From contig NZ_CP130613.1 in the NCBI RefSeq assembly GCF_030623445.1, forward strand, positions 2,790,001-2,854,000: 64,000 bases of DNA, given 5' to 3'. This document shows positions 25,148 to 32,731 of the stretch, in pieces. Numbering within the stretch: the first letter of the stretch is position 1; each line of letters begins with the position of its first letter. A program made the translations under genes and the position numbers. The notes beneath the pieces were generated by a model. That model saw nothing but the letters and a program-made list of their open reading frames with translations, was not told the DNA's origin and did no database searches. The stretch comes from Pseudogemmatithrix spongiicola. GTDB lineage: Bacteria > Gemmatimonadota > Gemmatimonadetes > Gemmatimonadales > Gemmatimonadaceae.

Positions 25148-26228
25148 CCGCCTTCTCCACTGCCGCCCTCAGGATGCTCATGAAGTCCTGCGCGTTCGTG
25201 ACCACGCCGATCGCCTGGTGCGTGCCGCGGTCCTTGAGTTTGCTCACCAGGAACTCGCTGGCGTCGACGCAGATCGTCGGCAGTTCCTGCAGGCCGCCCT
25301 GCGCATCCTCATAGTACGCCGGCAGCATGTTGCCGACGGCGATCGAGTGCAGCGCCGTGGCGATCATCACCGCCATCGTCGCCTTGATGGTGTGCTGGCG
25401 CGTCGCGTCCTGCGCCTGCACCGCATCCGTGTAGACGCCTGGCAGCGGGCCATCGTCGCGGATGGAGCCGCCCAGCACGAACGGCACCCCTTCCACCACG
25501 CAGGCGTGCATGATGCCTTCCGTGATGGTGCCGTGCTCGACCGCCGCCTCGATGCTGCCCGCCCGGCGCACTGCGTTGATGGCGCGCATGTGGGCCGAGT
25601 GTCCGCCGGCGGTGGGTTCGCCTTCGCTCGTCATGCCGAGCGTCGTGCCCACGGTCGCGGCTTCGATATCGTGCACCGCCACCGCGTTGCCGGCGAGCAG
25701 GGCCTGCACATACCCGTTGCGGATGAACCACACGAGGTTGTCGCGCGCCCGCGAGTGCACCAGCGCGGGCCCCGTCACCCAGAGCACGTAGCCGCCGCGC
25801 CGCTTCTCCTCGACTAGCATGCGGGCGATCTGCGTGTAATCGATGGGCTTCTCGCGGCTCACCGCACTGCTCATGAAATGGAAGTCGCCGTCCGCCCCCG
25901 CCTCACCGGCGAATCCGCGCGCATGCACGAGCACACCCTCGCGCCCGTCCTCGGCGCTGCCGACCACCACCGCATCGCCGGCCTTCACGCGACGGCCCTC
26001 GCGCACCCACCAGCTGTTGCCCTCTCCGCGCACGAGTACGCCGTCCATGCGCGGCTCGCGCGGCAGCACCCAGCTGCCATCGGCGTTCTTCACATAGGTC
26101 GGCAGGTTGGTGGTCGCGAAGAACCCGTCGGGAAGCACGCCGTCGCGCTCGACGCGTGCGGTCTGTGCCGGCGGCGCCTTCGCGAGGGCGGGCGCCGTGA
26201 AGTCAGGCGGCGTGTAGCGGATGGGCAT
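25137..26228 (-). CDS. LOR/SDH-domain ornithine cyclodeaminase (TIGR00300 type)
   Basis: A 363-residue protein of the TIGR00300/LOR-SDH family. Recognisable stretches are 'VREGRRVKAGDAVVVG', 'ALLAGNAVAVHDIEAATVGT', 'GGHSAHMRAINAVRRAGSIE', 'GIMHACVVEGVPFVLAGSIR'-like 'VEGVPFVLGGSIRDDGPLPG' and 'VYTDAVQAQDATRQHT'. Archaeal members and the C-terminal part of cyanobacterial AgrE/ArgZ convert ornithine to proline and ammonia with NAD+. It is encoded 7 bp after an arginase, which makes an arginine-to-ornithine-to-proline route very plausible. It is not related to the mu-crystallin-type ornithine cyclodeaminase. Gene order and family both support the call. Confidence 0.82.
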   Translation of the reverse strand: MPIRYTPPDFTAPALAKAPPAQTARVERDGVLPDGFFATTNLPTYVKNADGSWVLPREPRMDGVLVRGEGNSWWVREGRRVKAGDAVVVGSAEDGREGVLVHARGFAGEAGADGDFHFMSSAVSREKPIDYTQIARMLVEEKRRGGYVLWVTGPALVHSRARDNLVWFIRNGYVQALLAGNAVAVHDIEAATVGTTLGMTSEGEPTAGGHSAHMRAINAVRRAGSIEAAVEHGTITEGIMHACVVEGVPFVLGGSIRDDGPLPGVYTDAVQAQDATRQHTIKATMAVMIATALHSIAVGNMLPAYYEDAQGGLQELPTICVDASEFLVSKLKDRGTHQAIGVVTNAQDFMSILRAAVEKAVTD

Positions 26229-26235
26229 CGGCGTC

Positions 26236-27147
26236 TCAGAGAATGCGCTTGCCGAGCGCCGAGCAGATGAGCTCGCAGGCGATCTCGGCGGTGCGATTGC
26301 GTTCGTCGAGCACGGGGTTCACCTCGACCATGTCGAGGCCGACGAGCTTGCCCGTGTCGGCGATCATCTCCATGGCGAGGTGCGCCTCGCGGTAGGTCAT
26401 CCCGCCAGGCACCGCGGTGCCGACGCCCGGCGCCTCCTCGGGGTCGATGACGTCCATATCGAAGGACACCCACAGGCCGCTGGTGTCCTTGGTCGCGACG
26501 GCGATGGCCTCCTCCAGCACGCTCCGCACACCGCGCTCATCGAGGGCGCGCATGGTGAACGCCGAGAGTTTCCACTTCTTGATGTGCGTGCGCTCGGCCG
26601 CATCGAGGTCGCGCAGGCCGACCAGCGCGAGGTCCGACGTGCGCAGCGCCGGCGCTGCGCCCGCCAGCTCGACCATGGCCTTGTCGCCGAAGCCGAGCAG
26701 CGCGGCGAGCGGCATGCCGTGCACGTTCCCGCTCTTCGACGTCGCGGGCGTGTTGAGGTCACCGTGCGCATCGACCCACAGGGCACCGATGCGCTGGCCC
26801 TTGGCGCGGAGGTGCGACGCGGCGCCCGCGATGGAACCAGCCGCCAGCGCATGGTCACCGCCAAGCACGACGGGCATCCGGCCCGACGCCAGCGCCTCAC
26901 GTGTCTGCGCGGCGACCGCCGTGCAGACATCGGTGATTGCGCCGAGGTAGCGCGCGCCGCGTTGCGCGCCGCGGGCTGCGTCCTCGCGCAGCGGAACGGG
27001 CACGTTGCCCGCGTCGTCGACGTCATGGCCAAGCTTGACGAGCCGCTCGCGAAGATCGGTATAGCGAACGGCGGAGGGACCCATGTCCACGCCGCGGCGT
27101 GAGGCGCCGAGGTCCATCGGGACGCCGATGATGCGCACCTGTGTCAT
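26236..27147 (-). CDS. rocF: Arginase
   Basis: A 303-residue ureohydrolase. The binuclear Mn site motifs are intact: 'VVLGGDHALAAGSIAG', 'LWVDAHGDLNTPATSKSGN' with 'VHGMPLAALLG', and 'VSFDMDVIDPEEAPGVGT'. The 'SGNVHGMP' motif and the length match arginases (RocF type) rather than agmatinases. It splits arginine to ornithine and urea in the cytoplasm. No urease is seen in the window. The downstream LOR/SDH gene, 7 bp away on the same strand, would use the ornithine. The 107-bp upstream region contains three TATGC blocks. Confidence 0.92.
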   Translation of the reverse strand: MTQVRIIGVPMDLGASRRGVDMGPSAVRYTDLRERLVKLGHDVDDAGNVPVPLREDAARGAQRGARYLGAITDVCTAVAAQTREALASGRMPVVLGGDHALAAGSIAGAASHLRAKGQRIGALWVDAHGDLNTPATSKSGNVHGMPLAALLGFGDKAMVELAGAAPALRTSDLALVGLRDLDAAERTHIKKWKLSAFTMRALDERGVRSVLEEAIAVATKDTSGLWVSFDMDVIDPEEAPGVGTAVPGGMTYREAHLAMEMIADTGKLVGLDMVEVNPVLDERNRTAEIACELICSALGKRIL

Positions 27148-27254
27148 ATGCCCTGATGCTACGCGAGGGACGGCACGCCGGAAGGGATTCGCAAGGGTAT
27201 GCAGCCTATGCGTGCCGTATGCGGGGGCCGATGCATTGGCATCCAGCCGCCGGG

Positions 27255-28502
27255 TCAGCCGTCGCCGCGCTGGACCCGGAAGGCCGGCGGGACGTACCCC
27301 GTGGGCTTATGCTCGTCAGGGATCGTCGCCGTGTTGCCGTCGCGCAGGGCATGATACTGGGGCGACATGATCTCGACGCCCGCCGCATTGAAGACGTCTT
27401 GGATCGCCGCGTGGAGGTCGGAATAGATGCCAGCCAAGGCGTGGGAGTCCCGCGTGAGCGCGTTCACCTCGTAGGCGACGGAGAAATCGCCGAGCGCGGT
27501 CTGCAGGACGAAGGGCTTGGGGTCGCGCAGCAGCGCGGGGACCTTGGCGACGGCACTCAGCAGCAGCTCGTGGACCTGCCGCCATGGCACGTCGTAGCCG
27601 ATCGTCACGCTGGTGTGCACGACCAAACCGTCGCTGCGGGCCATCGCCGTGTAGTTCAGCACGTGCGCGCTGAGGACCATGGCATTGGGAATGGTCACGT
27701 CAACGTTCTTGATCGTCCGCACGCGCGTGACGAGCAGCGTCTTGGCGATCACGTCGCCGGTCGATTCGCCGATCCGCACGCGATCGCCGACGCTGAACGC
27801 CCGGGTGTACGTCAGCACGACGCCGGCGATGATGTTGGAGATGGCCGACGACGAGCCCAGCGACACCAGCAAACCGAGGAAGAGCGAGATGCCCTTGAAC
27901 GCCTCGGACTGCGCGCCCGGCAGGTACGGGAAGATGACGACCAGCACGAACGCAATGACGAGGAAGCGCGCGATCTTGTACGTCGGTTCGGCCCACTCCG
28001 GCTCGAAGCCGCCGAAGGTCAACGTCCCGCGCTCGACGGCCGAGAAGACCGCACGCACGACCACCAGCGCGTAGCGCGTGACGACGATGATGACCGCGAT
28101 GAACGCGATGTTCGGCAAGTACTCGAGGATGCCCCAGCCCACGCGGCCGAGCGGATCGAGGACGTAGCCGAGCAGCCGGTCCGCGTACGGCTCGGTCCAG
28201 GGGAAGAAGCCGAGGACCAGCGGGAGGTAGAAGTACAGCAGGACGAGGATGACGGCGACGCGCAGGAAGCGCAGGACGGCGGCGAGGCCCTGGGCCACCT
28301 GTTCCGCGGTGAGCAGCTCCAAGGTCTTGATGCGCAGCGACGGCAGCCCGCCATCCTTGCGCGCGTCCAACGCCGCCTCGCCGCGCGCGATACCGCGCCG
28401 CACGAGCCGCAGGAGCAGGAGCAGCACCAGCGTGGCGACCAGCGTGAGCGCCGCACCGATGGCGATGACGCGCATCGTTTCGACCAGCGACACCTTGCTC
28501 AC
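27255..28502 (-). CDS. MscS-family mechanosensitive channel, membrane and cytoplasmic part
   Basis: A 415-residue protein from the GTG at 28502. It has about four hydrophobic helices, then the MscS pore helix region 'FLGLLVSLGSSSAISNIIAG' and the beta domain 'FSVGDRVRIGESTGDVIAKT' with 'IPNAMVLSAHVLNY', and a C-terminal alpha/beta domain. It gates on membrane tension to release solutes. The reading frame continues upstream without shift: reading back, two sense codons and a TGA separate it from the end of the 127-residue gene at 28509-28892, which looks like the missing N-terminal domain of the same protein. So this may be one gene cut by a nonsense codon or two coupled genes. Confidence 0.85.
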   Translation of the reverse strand: MSKVSLVETMRVIAIGAALTLVATLVLLLLLRLVRRGIARGEAALDARKDGGLPSLRIKTLELLTAEQVAQGLAAVLRFLRVAVILVLLYFYLPLVLGFFPWTEPYADRLLGYVLDPLGRVGWGILEYLPNIAFIAVIIVVTRYALVVVRAVFSAVERGTLTFGGFEPEWAEPTYKIARFLVIAFVLVVIFPYLPGAQSEAFKGISLFLGLLVSLGSSSAISNIIAGVVLTYTRAFSVGDRVRIGESTGDVIAKTLLVTRVRTIKNVDVTIPNAMVLSAHVLNYTAMARSDGLVVHTSVTIGYDVPWRQVHELLLSAVAKVPALLRDPKPFVLQTALGDFSVAYEVNALTRDSHALAGIYSDLHAAIQDVFNAAGVEIMSPQYHALRDGNTATIPDEHKPTGYVPPAFRVQRGDG

Positions 28503-28508
28503 CTGCGC

Positions 28509-28892
28509 TCACAGCGCATCGCGGAATTGCGCCGAGAGCACGTCGCGCGGCACACCGGCGGCGCTGGCGTCGGCCTCCGTGACGGTCATGAGGATGATGT
28601 CGCCGGCGGTGATGTCCGTGTTGTCGTCGCCGACGACGATGCCAAGGGAGTCGAGGCGTACGCGCGTCAGGCCGCGCAGGCGCGCCTGGATGGCCTCGGC
28701 GCGCTGCGCCGCGGTGAAGGCCCCGAAGCGCGTCGGCACGAACAGGGCGGTATCGCCGCGCACGACGAGCGGCGCGGCGGCGGCCGTGCTGTCGCCGAGC
28801 GGCCGGCCAGGGATCGCCGCGAGCGGCTGTTGCGCGTCCGCGCCGATCGCGAGAGCGACGGACATGGCGAGCGCGTGGAGCAAGCGTCGCAT
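28509..28892 (-). CDS. Separated periplasmic N-terminal domain of the MscS channel
   Basis: A 127-residue protein with GGAGG upstream and a Sec signal peptide (LLHALAMSVALAIGADAQ). The mature region 'DTALFVPTRFGAFTAAQRAE' and 'DITAGDIILMTVTEADASAA' followed by 'GVPRDVLSAQF' is the sensor-like N-terminal domain found at the start of roughly 550-residue MscS-like proteins. The last codon is followed by TGA, then GCG CAG and the GTG of the channel gene, in the same frame. The two genes together make 546 codons, the size of the intact family member. This is either a real split or a nonsense mutation or base error. Confidence 0.7.
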   Translation of the reverse strand: MRRLLHALAMSVALAIGADAQQPLAAIPGRPLGDSTAAAAPLVVRGDTALFVPTRFGAFTAAQRAEAIQARLRGLTRVRLDSLGIVVGDDNTDITAGDIILMTVTEADASAAGVPRDVLSAQFRDAL

Positions 28893-28918
28893 CGGGCCTC
28901 CGAGGGGATGGGCGGGCG

Positions 28919-30547
28919 TCAGCGCGCCGGACGCAAGCTGAGCACGAGACCGACCACCACCACGGTGCCGGCCCCGATCACATTATGCCAGAGGAAACTG
29001 ACTTGCGGCGCGCCGAACGCAACGGCCGCGACCACCGACATGCCCGCCAGCAGGCCGACGAAGGCCCCGACGCCCCGCGCCCGCGGGATCATGGCGAGCA
29101 GGAACACGCCGAGGATCGATCCGTAGAAGAAGGATCCGAAGCGGTTCACGACCTCGATGAGCGAGCCAAGGGTCGCGGCCTGCGTCGCGACGATGCAGGC
29201 GAACAGTCCCCAGAACATCGTCGAGAGCTTGCCGACCCTGAGCGACTGCGGATCGGTGGCGGCAGGATTGACCCAGCGTTGGTAGAAATCGACGGTCGTG
29301 GCCGTGGCGAGCGAATTGAGCTCCGCGGCGATGCTCGACATCGCCGCCGCCAGGATGGCGGCGAGGAACAGTCCGGCGAGGCCGACCGGCAGGTAATCGA
29401 TGACGAAGCGCGGGATGATGTAGTTGACGTCTCGGGTGGGCTGTCCGAGTGCGTCCTGCGCGGTCGCGAGGGCCTCGGTGCGCACGGCATTGACGGCACG
29501 GTCGGCCGCGGCGAAGGCAGCGGCATCGCGGGAATCCGCCGCCTGCCGTCGCTCGTCGGTCACGGCGGCATAGCGCGCATCGAGCGCCGCGAACGCACCC
29601 GGCGCCGCCGCGCGAGCCGCGCGGTCCTGCACCGGATTGAACAGCAACGGCATCGGCTTGAATACGTAGAAGAGGAAAATGCCGACGCCCAGCAGGAGAA
29701 TCATCGCCTGCAGCTGGATCTTCCAGTACGCACTCATCAACAGCGAACTGCGCGCCTCATCCACCGACTTGGCGGCGAGGTACCGCTGCACCTGGGATTG
29801 ATCCGCCCCGAAGTACGAGAGCATGAGGAAGGTGCCGCCGATGATGCCCGACCAGAACGTGTAGGTGTTCGTCAGGTTGAACGAGAAATCGAAGGTCGTC
29901 AGGCGACCCGTCGCGCCGGCCAGCCGCAGGGCGTCGTCGAGGGGCAGCGGCAACTGCACGACGATCACGACGAGCATGGCGGCGACGGCCGCGACGATGA
30001 CGAACATCTGCTTGACATCCGCCCAGGTGACTGCGCCCACGCCGCCGATCACCGTGTAGAGCACCGTCGGAATGCCGATGAGCCCGATGGACATCCACAG
30101 CGGGATGCCGAGCACGGCGGTGAAGACCACCGCCGGTGCGGCGATGATCGTGCCGCAGGACATCCCGCGCGAGAGCAGGAAGAGGAAACTGGTCAGCGAC
30201 CGCGTGGCGGGGTTGAAGCGCCGCTCCAGATACTCGTACGCGGTATAGACCCTGGCGTTCATCAGGAACGGGACGATGGTCACGCCGAGGATGACCATCG
30301 CGATCGGCAGGCCGAAGTAGAACTGCACGAAACGCAGCCCGTCCGTGGCGCCTTGGCCCGTCGTGCCGATGAGCGTGATGGCCGAGAGCTGCGTGGCCAT
30401 CACGGAAAGTCCCACCGCCCACCACGGTAGCGACCGCCCCGCGAGGAAGTACCCCTCGAGGTTCGTGGCGCCGCGCGAGCGCCGGATGCCATCGCCCACG
30501 ACCCACGCGAGGTACGCCACGACGACGAGCCAGTTGATCCAGTGCAT
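28919..30547 (-). CDS. Sodium:solute symporter (SSS family)
   Basis: A 542-residue, 13-helix SSS transporter; the start at 30547 places the first helix (WLVVVAYLAWVVGDG) correctly. Family features are 'LPWWAVGLSVMATQLSAIT', 'RFNPATRSLTSFLFL' and 'AILAAAMSSIAAELNSLATA'. The region between helices 8 and 9 carries an Ala/Arg/Asp-rich soluble insert of about 70 residues (around 'RAARAAAPGAFAALDARYAA') that is rare in the family. The substrate is not clear. The upstream neighbour is a 33-residue membrane microprotein 2 bp away, and before it a cardiolipin synthase-like gene, so the three form an operon. Confidence 0.88.
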   Translation of the reverse strand: MHWINWLVVVAYLAWVVGDGIRRSRGATNLEGYFLAGRSLPWWAVGLSVMATQLSAITLIGTTGQGATDGLRFVQFYFGLPIAMVILGVTIVPFLMNARVYTAYEYLERRFNPATRSLTSFLFLLSRGMSCGTIIAAPAVVFTAVLGIPLWMSIGLIGIPTVLYTVIGGVGAVTWADVKQMFVIVAAVAAMLVVIVVQLPLPLDDALRLAGATGRLTTFDFSFNLTNTYTFWSGIIGGTFLMLSYFGADQSQVQRYLAAKSVDEARSSLLMSAYWKIQLQAMILLLGVGIFLFYVFKPMPLLFNPVQDRAARAAAPGAFAALDARYAAVTDERRQAADSRDAAAFAAADRAVNAVRTEALATAQDALGQPTRDVNYIIPRFVIDYLPVGLAGLFLAAILAAAMSSIAAELNSLATATTVDFYQRWVNPAATDPQSLRVGKLSTMFWGLFACIVATQAATLGSLIEVVNRFGSFFYGSILGVFLLAMIPRARGVGAFVGLLAGMSVVAAVAFGAPQVSFLWHNVIGAGTVVVVGLVLSLRPAR

Positions 30548-30549
30548 GC

Positions 30550-30651
30550 TCAGCCCCCGTAGCGCTGTTGGAGCAGCCACAACAGCGCCAGTGCCAAGGC
30601 TTGGATGGCGAGAACCTTCATCACAGTGGTCCGGACGCGCGGTGCAGTCAT
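30550..30651 (-). CDS. 33-residue membrane microprotein upstream of the symporter
   Basis: An ATG-started frame of 33 codons lies exactly between two genes: its start is 1 bp after the stop of the cardiolipin synthase-like gene and its stop is 2 bp before the symporter ATG. After a basic N-terminus ([13 protein letters not shown]) comes one hydrophobic helix ([16 protein letters not shown]) and a short RYGG tail. A second ATG at codon 11 would give 23 residues. Tiny single-helix proteins encoded directly before SSS transporters are known as symporter accessory proteins, so that role is likely here. This is inference from position and topology. Confidence 0.55.
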   Translation of the reverse strand: MTAPRVRTTVMKVLAIQALALALLWLLQQRYGG

Positions 30652-30652
30652 G

Positions 30653-32110
30653 TCAGAGATAGGGCGAGAGCAGTCGGGCGAGCCCGTGACCGAGCTTCTT
30701 CCAGCCGGGGCGCGAGTCCACGTGCTGCAGCGTGAGTTCCGTCGCGCCGGCGATCTTCATACGTACTTCCTCGTCCAAGCGCTCGGCCAACTTGCGGTCG
30801 AAGCACTCGACGTCCAACTCGAAGTTCAGGCGCAGCGACCGCGGGTCCCAGTTGGACGAGCCGAAGAGCACCCAGGTGCGGTCGACCACCATGAGCTTGG
30901 TGTGATCGAAGGGCAGCGGCGTGAGATGCACGCGACATCCGGGCCGCAGTACCTGCCAAAGCTGCGCCGTCGCGGCCCACTGCACGAGGGGGATGTTCAC
31001 CTTCGCCGGCAGCACGATATCGACGCGCACGCCGCGCAGCGCCGCGACGGTGAGCGCCGAGATCAGCCCTTGGTCCGGGAGGAAGTACGGCGTGACGATG
31101 CGCACGGACTCGCGGGCGCTCGCGAGGGCGCCGAGGAGGACGGTGCGCAGGATCTCGAGATCGCCGTCGGGTCCGTCGGTGAAGGCGCGGGCCGTGGTCT
31201 CGCCGGTGGGCGGCAACGTCGGATACCACTGCGGACCATCCAGCAACTCCCGCGTCATGAACGCCCAGTCCTCGGCGAAAACTTCCTGCAGCTGGCCGAC
31301 AATCGGGCCCTCGAGCTGGAAGTGCATGTCGCGGACCATGCGCGGCGGATTGTCGCGATGGATGTTGCGGGCCTGGATGTTGATGCCCCCGCAGAAGGCC
31401 ACGCGGCCGTCCACCGTGAGCACCTTGCGGTGCGTGCGGAGGTTGAAGAAGCCGAGTCCCGCGTCGCGCACGCGCGGCAGGAACAGCGCGGCGCGGACGC
31501 CAGCCTTGCGGAGGGCTTGGACCACCGGCGGCCACGTGTAGCGCGCGCCGACGCCGTCGATGAGCACCCGCACCTCGACGCCGCGGGCGGCGGCGCGCCC
31601 GAGGGCTTCGATGAACGGGCGCCCGGCCGCATCGTCGCCGAAGATGTAGCTCGACAGCGCGACGGACGACCGCGCGGCGTCGATGGCGGCGAGCATGGCC
31701 GGGTACGCTTCGTCGCCATTATGCAGTGGCGTGATGCGGTTGCCCGTGAGGAGCGGGCGGCCGCTCATGGTCTCGCCGAGTCGCGCCATCGGTTCGAAGG
31801 CCGTCGGCACGCTGGTCGCCGTCCCGACGCGGGCGATCGCCGTGCCGTGCGGCGTCGCCAAACTCATGCGGCGGCGGGCGCGCTGCAGCTCGGCGGCGCG
31901 ACGGCGGATGCGGTTGAGGCCGAGCATCGCGTAGAGCACGGAGCCGATCACGGGCACCAGCCAGATCACGCCGGTCCACGAAATCGCGGCCCGCACGTCG
32001 CGCTTGTTCACGAGCACGTGGCCCGTGGCCGCGAGATTGAACGCGAGCACCACGGCGGCGGCCGCGTAGGCCCACCAGCCGGGGAGGTCCCGGAGTACGC
32101 TCCAGCTCAT
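30653..32110 (-). CDS. Cardiolipin synthase-like phospholipase D protein
   Basis: A 485-residue protein from the ATG at 32110; a TTG two codons upstream is possible. Two N-terminal membrane helices ([13 protein letters not shown], and '[20 protein letters not shown]') are followed by two PLD domains with HKD motifs: '[18 protein letters not shown]' and '[20 protein letters not shown]'. The second lacks the usual Gly after Asp (VVDR) but keeps H, K and D. This is the layout of bacterial ClsA, which condenses two phosphatidylglycerols to cardiolipin. The family also contains other phosphatidyl transferases. Confidence 0.88.
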   Translation of the reverse strand: MSWSVLRDLPGWWAYAAAAVVLAFNLAATGHVLVNKRDVRAAISWTGVIWLVPVIGSVLYAMLGLNRIRRRAAELQRARRRMSLATPHGTAIARVGTATSVPTAFEPMARLGETMSGRPLLTGNRITPLHNGDEAYPAMLAAIDAARSSVALSSYIFGDDAAGRPFIEALGRAAARGVEVRVLIDGVGARYTWPPVVQALRKAGVRAALFLPRVRDAGLGFFNLRTHRKVLTVDGRVAFCGGINIQARNIHRDNPPRMVRDMHFQLEGPIVGQLQEVFAEDWAFMTRELLDGPQWYPTLPPTGETTARAFTDGPDGDLEILRTVLLGALASARESVRIVTPYFLPDQGLISALTVAALRGVRVDIVLPAKVNIPLVQWAATAQLWQVLRPGCRVHLTPLPFDHTKLMVVDRTWVLFGSSNWDPRSLRLNFELDVECFDRKLAERLDEEVRMKIAGATELTLQHVDSRPGWKKLGHGLARLLSPYL

Positions 32111-32221
32111 CGGCAACCCTTGGCCATACCCAAACGTACTCTAGTGCGAGACGCCCGACGATGCGTTGCGGGAGCGCGCCCGCCGAGCGAACTTGCACCC
32201 TTCTCCCTCTCTGGAGCGCCG

Positions 32222-32731
32222 ATGCCGGTCACCCTCACCGTCAACGGGACCCGCCGTACGCTGGACGTCCCGGACGACATGCCCCTCCTGTGGGCCCTGC
32301 GCGAAGTCCTCGACCTCAAGGGCCCGAAGTTCGGCTGCGGCATCGGCCAGTGCGGCGCCTGCACCGTGCACGTGAACGGCAACGCGATCCGGTCCTGCAA
32401 CCTCCCGGTGGCCGGCGTGGCGAACGCCAACGTCGTCACCATCGAGGGGCTTTCCGCGGACGGCACGCATCCGCTGCAGCAGGCCTGGCAGGAGCTGGAC
32501 GTCGCGCAATGCGGCTACTGCCAGGCGGGCCAGATCATGACGGCCGCCGCGCTGCTGCGGCGCACGCCGCGGCCCTCGGACGCCGACATCGACCAAGCGA
32601 TGACCGGCAACCTCTGCCGCTGCGCCACGTACCATCGCATCCGCGAGGGCATCCACCGCGCCTCGGCGATCGCCGCCAACAACGACGCCTCCGCGCGCGA
32701 CACCGACGCCGCCACGCAGGAGGCCCTGTGA
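32222..32731 (+). CDS. iorA: [2Fe-2S] subunit of an isoquinoline 1-oxidoreductase-type enzyme
   Basis: A 169-residue protein, ATG preceded by CTGGAG. It binds two clusters: a plant-type [2Fe-2S] with '[16 protein letters not shown]' and a further Cys, and the second in an all-helical domain ('[10 protein letters not shown]' and 'GNLCRCATY'). It is the small electron-transfer subunit of xanthine-oxidase-family molybdenum hydroxylases of the two-subunit Ior/CoxS type. The stop overlaps the GTG of the molybdopterin subunit by 4 bp. Ala/Asp-rich residues trail after 150. Confidence 0.88.
   Translation: MPVTLTVNGTRRTLDVPDDMPLLWALREVLDLKGPKFGCGIGQCGACTVHVNGNAIRSCNLPVAGVANANVVTIEGLSADGTHPLQQAWQELDVAQCGYCQAGQIMTAAALLRRTPRPSDADIDQAMTGNLCRCATYHRIREGIHRASAIAANNDASARDTDAATQEAL

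Noticed and set aside
28985-30430. A 481-codon plus-strand frame opposite the sodium:solute symporter gene
   Set aside because: Hydrophilic Arg/Glu/His-rich translation opposite a membrane protein gene is the expected shadow in high-GC DNA.
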